64,000 nucleotides of DNA from an uncultured Eubacteriales bacterium (GTDB lineage: Bacteria > Bacillota > Clostridia > Christensenellales > Aristaeellaceae), in the NCBI GenBank assembly GCA_902795275.1, contig CADBKQ010000020.1, positions 36,222-100,221 of the forward strand, written 5' to 3'. The position numbers and the translations under genes are program-made. How positions within the stretch are numbered: position 1 is the stretch's first letter; every line of letters starts with the position of its first letter. Below the pieces are notes generated by a model. That model was not told the DNA's origin. It ran no database searches and worked only from the letters and a program-made list of their open reading frames with translations. Shown one piece after another: positions 60,300 to 64,000 of the stretch.

Positions 60300-60302
60300 G
60301 CC

Positions 60303-60962
60303 ATGCCTGCGATTTGGATCATCGGCGACTCTACCGTGGAGGACAATACGCCGCCCTTCCGGGGCTGGGGCTGGGCGCTGCCGGAATTTGTGAAGGACGG
60401 CGTGACCGTGAAAAACCACGCTCTCAGCGGCAGGAGCAGCCGCAGCTTCTGGGAGGAAGGCTTGTTCCAGCCCGTCGCGGAGGGAATGGAAAAAGGCGAT
60501 ATGCTGCTCATCCAGTTCGGCCACAACGACGAAAAGGACGACGAGCGCCACACCGACCCGGACACCACCTTTCCCGAATGGCTCATGCGCTATGTGAACG
60601 CCGCGCGGGAGAAGGGCGCGCTGCCCGTGCTGCTGACGCCCGTGTCCCGGCGGTTCTTTGTCGGCGACGGAAACATGCTCTACACCCACGGGGAATATCC
60701 TCGCGCCATCCGCCAGCTGGCCGCCAAAGAACATCTCCCGCTCTGCGATTTAAAGCTGGACAGCCGGAAGCTGTACCTGCAATTGGGCGAAGAAAAAACC
60801 GCGGAACTCTTTGTCCGCCTCGCTCCCGGCGAACACCCGGACTTCCCCGACGGTCACGACGACAAGACCCACTTCAACGCCTATGGCGCGAAGCAAATCG
60901 CCGGGCTGGTGGCGCAGGAGCTGAAGCAGATTCCCGAATGCGCGCTTTACCTGAAAGCGTGA
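60303..60962 (+). CDS. Rhamnogalacturonan acetylesterase (CE12, SGNH)
   Basis: A 219-residue SGNH hydrolase that removes acetyl groups from galacturonate of rhamnogalacturonan. IIGDSTVED carries the Ser10 nucleophile (block I), NHALSGRSSRSF is block II, IQFGHNDEKDD is block III and DKTHFNAYGA supplies the Asp/His pair. Matches RhgT/YesT-type length and lacks a signal peptide. It begins 3 bp after the lyase stop, so they are translated together. Last gene of the operon. Confidence 0.93.
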   Translation: MPAIWIIGDSTVEDNTPPFRGWGWALPEFVKDGVTVKNHALSGRSSRSFWEEGLFQPVAEGMEKGDMLLIQFGHNDEKDDERHTDPDTTFPEWLMRYVNAAREKGALPVLLTPVSRRFFVGDGNMLYTHGEYPRAIRQLAAKEHLPLCDLKLDSRKLYLQLGEEKTAELFVRLAPGEHPDFPDGHDDKTHFNAYGAKQIAGLVAQELKQIPECALYLKA

Positions 60963-61042
60963 TTCTGTGTTCGGAATGATAGCAAAAAGAAACGCCGGGG
61001 CACGGCCTCAGCGTTTCTTTTTTGTTCCATTGATCGGCTGCG

Positions 61043-63337
61043 TCACGCGACGGGAGGCGCTTGAAACGTGAACTGTTCAAATTTATCCACCGGAAGCGGC
61101 TTGGAGAAATAATAGCCCTGGAACAGCTTGCAGCCCATACCGGACAGCTGAATAAACTGCTGCTGCGTTTCGACGCCTTCCGTCAGCGAGGTGATGTCCA
61201 GATCCTCGGAGAGCTTGATGATGGTGCCGATGATTGCCTTCGCTCGCTGGGTGTTTTCTTTGTCGGTCAGGAAGCCCATGTCGATTTTCAGCACGTCCAC
61301 GGGCATGTCCTTGAGCAGGTTCAGGGAGGAATACCCGCTGCCAAAATCGTCCATTTCCACGATGAACCCGGCGCGGCGCAGCTCGTTCAGCGTTTCCAGG
61401 CGCTCCTTGGACTCCGCCATCATCACGGTTTCGGTGATTTCAATCCGCAGCTTAGCCGGGTCAATCTTGAATTCCCTGACGAGGTTTTTGAATTCTGACG
61501 CCACGTCGATGTAATAGAAATCCTTGGGCGAGATATTGATGGACAGGAACAAATCGTCGTGAAGGCCCTTCCAGCCGGAAAGGATGGAGCAGGCGCAGCG
61601 CCACATATGCTTGTCCACTTCCACGATCATGCCGTTCCTTTCAAACGTGGGAATGAACCTGCCGGGGGACAGCACCCCATGCCTGGGATGGATCCAGCGG
61701 GCAAGGACTTCCGCGCCGACCACCCGGCCAAAGCTGTTGGTGATGGGCTGCAAGAATGGCCGAATCTGCATTTGCGCTATCGCCTGCCACAGCTCCGACG
61801 TGATCTGCTGATCCCAGAGAATGCTGTCCCGCAGATGCTTGTCGTAGTAGGCAATGCACATCTGGTAATCGTTGCCCACCGAAGAGAGGGCGAGATGGGC
61901 CCTGTCGAACATGACGGAAATCTCCAGGTCAGGCTCTGTCACCGTGTAAACGCCCATATGCAGCTGGATGCGGTAGTCGACTTTGCCGTCGGATACAGTA
62001 AAATGGCTGAGCGCCTTTTCGATCTTTTCCGCGTCGAACTCGTCAGAGGGCATCAGCACGCCGAAGGTATCGCCCATCAGCCTGCCGAAAACGCACCGGG
62101 AGGACAGGCTGGCCCGGAGCCAGTCGCCGATTCGGCAAAGCACCAGGTCGCCGAATGCGGTGCTGAACATATCGTTCAGGTATTTGAAGTTTTTCACGTT
62201 CAGGAACAGGCAATTGTATTTTGTGTCTTGATTCTCGTCCAGGATATTGCGAATGCGGGCGTAAAGATACTGCTGGGTGTACAGGGTGGTCAGGGCGTCG
62301 TGGTTGGCTTCGTACAGCTTCCGCTGGATGTGCTTCTGCTCCTCCGTGTTGTCCCGCACGATCAGGAAGGAACCGGCAATGTGCTGGTACTCGTCGCTGG
62401 CCAGACGCTTTTCCAGCGTGTAGTAGCGGGCGTCGTTTCCCGTTCCGATCGTTCTGTTTTCCACCCAATTGGCTTTGTCCCGCCTGATTTGACCAAAGAT
62501 TTTTTCCAGATGCTCCTCAACCGTATCCAGCCGGTTGGCATCCTCCATGCGAACCAATGAAATGCCCGGCGCGTTGGCCCAGATGCATCTGCCGGAGGGG
62601 TCATACACATAAATCGCCTCGGACATATCGGAAACCAGCTCCGAAAGGAGCCGGTCCAGCAGCCGCAGGGGGCGATACTTGATGGCGAAGAAATAGACAA
62701 GCAGGCCGAAAACCCCGTAGCTGATCATGGAAAAGTCCACCGACGACCGGGAGAAAAGGCTGATCATCTGCCACACGCCCACAACCATCAGGGAAATCAG
62801 GATCACCATATAGCGCTCTTTGTAGATCCGCACCGTTTTCGCCGCGCAGACGGCAAACACCAGGGCCACTGCCATCAGAATGATGTAATCCAGCACCCGA
62901 TGCGCCGTCAGGCCCAGCAGCGGCACCACCGTGAAATACGGCATGCCCGCTAAGGTGACGCTTTTCAGCCTGAAAGCATGGCCGAAAACCGGGTTGAGCA
63001 GCAGCTGCGCGCAGTCCGCGGCCAGGGCGATCGAGGGCGCGACAGGCAGCTTCTGGCCGTTGCCCGCGCCTTTGCAGTATTCTGTCGCAAAATTCATCAG
63101 CGTATACAGAATCCCGTCCACGCCGAGAATATAAATATACCAGCCGAAGAGAGCGGCCCGCTCCCCTGTGGAAAGCAGGATGATCAGGTTGCCCAGCAGA
63201 GGGGAAGTCAGCGCCGCGCACAGCAGGGAAACCGATTTGCCGATGCTTTTATTCGATCTGTACGCCAGAACGGAGCATACTCCGAGGGCGGCTGCGATCA
63301 AGGATAAAATGACGCAAAACCCAACTCTGACGTTCAT
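61043..63337 (-). CDS. Membrane GGDEF/EAL protein, likely c-di-GMP phosphodiesterase
   Basis: 764 residues. Seven or so N-terminal membrane helices (histidine-kinase N-terminal 7TM style), then a PAS-like domain (SEAIYVYDPSGRCIWANAPG), a GGDEF domain whose signature is MGDTF and so probably inactive, and a C-terminal EAL domain. The EAL signature is AEVLARW with Glu543, followed by NISPKDF, EITETV, DDFGSGYSSL, KIDMGFL and EGVET, all consistent with c-di-GMP hydrolysis. Start MNVRVG follows GAAAGGGG; an earlier in-frame TTG/ATG near 63391-63397 is possible. Confidence 0.9.
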   Translation of the reverse strand: MNVRVGFCVILSLIAAALGVCSVLAYRSNKSIGKSVSLLCAALTSPLLGNLIILLSTGERAALFGWYIYILGVDGILYTLMNFATEYCKGAGNGQKLPVAPSIALAADCAQLLLNPVFGHAFRLKSVTLAGMPYFTVVPLLGLTAHRVLDYIILMAVALVFAVCAAKTVRIYKERYMVILISLMVVGVWQMISLFSRSSVDFSMISYGVFGLLVYFFAIKYRPLRLLDRLLSELVSDMSEAIYVYDPSGRCIWANAPGISLVRMEDANRLDTVEEHLEKIFGQIRRDKANWVENRTIGTGNDARYYTLEKRLASDEYQHIAGSFLIVRDNTEEQKHIQRKLYEANHDALTTLYTQQYLYARIRNILDENQDTKYNCLFLNVKNFKYLNDMFSTAFGDLVLCRIGDWLRASLSSRCVFGRLMGDTFGVLMPSDEFDAEKIEKALSHFTVSDGKVDYRIQLHMGVYTVTEPDLEISVMFDRAHLALSSVGNDYQMCIAYYDKHLRDSILWDQQITSELWQAIAQMQIRPFLQPITNSFGRVVGAEVLARWIHPRHGVLSPGRFIPTFERNGMIVEVDKHMWRCACSILSGWKGLHDDLFLSINISPKDFYYIDVASEFKNLVREFKIDPAKLRIEITETVMMAESKERLETLNELRRAGFIVEMDDFGSGYSSLNLLKDMPVDVLKIDMGFLTDKENTQRAKAIIGTIIKLSEDLDITSLTEGVETQQQFIQLSGMGCKLFQGYYFSKPLPVDKFEQFTFQAPPVA

Positions 63338-63512
63338 CCCGGTTTTCCCCTTTCCGCCGCGTTTTTCGCGGCTGTTTTCCCCGGTTTCCATCCTCAAAAC
63401 GTTTAGGAAAAATGCTGAAGATTCATTGCCGCGCCCCGGTCGGCGGACATTTCAAAGCAAAATCAAAACGTTACGGAAAAAAGCAAAAAATATTTTCATC
63501 CCTTAATTTGGC

Positions 63513-63541
63513 ATTTTAGCACATTCAGTACAAAAAATCAA
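63513..63541 (-). promoter_or_regulatory. Promoter of the GGDEF/EAL gene
   Basis: Minus strand TTGATT, 17-bp spacer, TAAAAT (63518-63513). Confidence 0.6.
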
Positions 63542-63589
63542 TGCCATTTTGCACATATGTCCATAACTTTTCGACAATGAAGTTACGAT

Positions 63590-63654
63590 TCAGGGATTTC
63601 TGGTGGAATCGCTTTTTCGCATCCAAAGAATGGTTTTCTCCCAGAAATCCCCTG
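63590..63654. repeat. Diverged hairpin element related to the GGGGGAAACCGCTC family
   Basis: CAGGGATTTCTGG pairs with CCAGAAATCCCCTG. On the minus strand the inner sequence GGGAGAAAACCATTCTTTGG resembles the GGGGGAAACCGCTCTTTGG arm of the family at 11151, 18165, 23250 and 42869. Confidence 0.5.
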
Positions 63655-63699
63655 TTCACTGATCCGCAAAAGAAAAAGAAAGAAAACCTGAAAAAGTGC

Positions 63700-63728
63700 T
63701 TGCTTTTTTCTTCGTTTAGTGATAATAT
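63700..63728 (+). promoter_or_regulatory. Promoter pointing into the tandem repeat
   Basis: TTGCTT (63700-63705), 17-bp spacer, TAATAT (63723-63728). Transcription would start near 63735 and run into the repeat at 63788. Confidence 0.5.
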
Positions 63729-63787
63729 AATTAAGCGCTTGATTTCGCAAGGTGTTAAACCCTCGTGATTATCAGGAAGCAGACCTT

Positions 63788-64000
63788 GGGGCATTGGCAC
63801 AGTTGGTAGAACGAACTACCACTTGTGCACTCCCGCCCCGGAAACATCGAAATCCGGCGAGATGTAAAATATGGTCGGAAAGGTTACCAAATAAGGGGCT
63901 ATAGCACAGTTGGTAGAACGAACTACCACTTGTGCACTTCCGCCCCGGAAGCATCGAAATCCGACGAGATGTAAAATATGGTCGGAAAAGTTACCAAATA
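63788..64000 (+). repeat. 107-bp tandem repeat with RNA-like secondary structure (two copies, open at window end)
   Basis: Copy 1 is 63788-63894 and copy 2 is 63895-64000, roughly 90 percent identical by eye. Each holds three potential hairpins: GCACA..TGGTAG/CTACCA..TGTGC; CTTCCG/CGGAAG; and TCCGAC/GTCGGA. The third is TCCGGC in copy 1, keeping pairing through a G-U, which hints at structure being selected. The first 26 bases (GGGGCTATAGCACAGTTGG and on) look like the 5' half of a tRNA, but a full cloverleaf is not formed. Confidence 0.7.

Noticed and set aside
63788..64000. Two tRNA genes
   Set aside because: Only the first 26 bases look like a tRNA; the D stem does not pair, and no anticodon arm, T arm or matching 3' acceptor strand follows at the right distance.

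Overview
The window is one contig interior from a GC-rich Bacillota, most likely an uncultured gut or rumen Clostridia-type bacterium (Christensenellales or a neighbouring order is my guess from the overall style, not from a search). Supporting signs are two T-box leaders, strong AAGGAGG ribosome binding sites, a YunB-like sporulation protein, CUT1 sugar ABC transporters, and TTGACA/TATAAT promoters. Coding DNA is dense, and the spaces between genes are largely filled with repeats.

Layout. 1-4434: partial NlpC/P60-like protein, large GH2 beta-galactosidase, DUF3237 protein. 4435-8023: repeat DNA, an SNF2 helicase with an N-terminal nuclease-like domain, a ParE/RelE toxin-antitoxin pair. 8042-11144: tyrosine-type T-box, aminotransferase, tyrS. 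11239-12869: membrane protein of unknown function, YigZ, GNAT. 13028-17515: a CUT1 sugar ABC transporter. 17710-21409: rpiB, ybaK, aldo/keto reductase, GH51 arabinofuranosidase. 21693-33059: small Cys-rich protein, murG, surface proteins, yunB, a two-component system, AEC transporter, CapA-like protein. 33354-36505: homoserine dehydrogenase, coaX and a probable pantothenate ECF S component. 37309-41792: HPr-like protein, an internally deleted hybrid kinase remnant, a GH120 beta-xylosidase, a PadR-controlled membrane operon. 41937-48573: rsmI, rsmH, a Phd/PIN toxin-antitoxin pair, valS with T-box, rpmF and a frameshifted yceD.

48660-60962 is a coherent rhamnogalacturonan-I (pectin) locus. One arm (LacI regulator, NUDIX, GH112 galactosyl-rhamnose phosphorylase, RhaM) is divergent from the other arm (GH105, LplB/LplC permeases, solute-binding protein, deacetylase-like protein, PL22-like lyase, CE12 acetylesterase). 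Together they import oligomers, remove acetyl groups, cleave unsaturated uronates and phosphorolyse galactosyl-rhamnose. 61043-63337 is a membrane GGDEF/EAL protein, and the window ends in a 107-bp structured tandem repeat.

The most unusual theme is the repeat DNA. At least a dozen intergenic spaces carry short tandem repeats with a strict 7-bp period whose sequence differs between loci (GGGATTA, AGTTCTA, CAGAGTA, GTGGAGT and GTAGGAA types) but whose architecture recurs: heptads, a core, then the same heptads inverted. They start at or within stop codons and end near the next ribosome binding site. A second MITE-like family (TGTCATCCTGAGC ends) is nested inside some of them and also sits in frame inside the SNF2 gene. 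A third hairpin family lies directly 3' of genes in a fixed orientation and supplies the C-terminus of RsmH.

Functional names rest on recognised motifs and family memory; no database search was possible.
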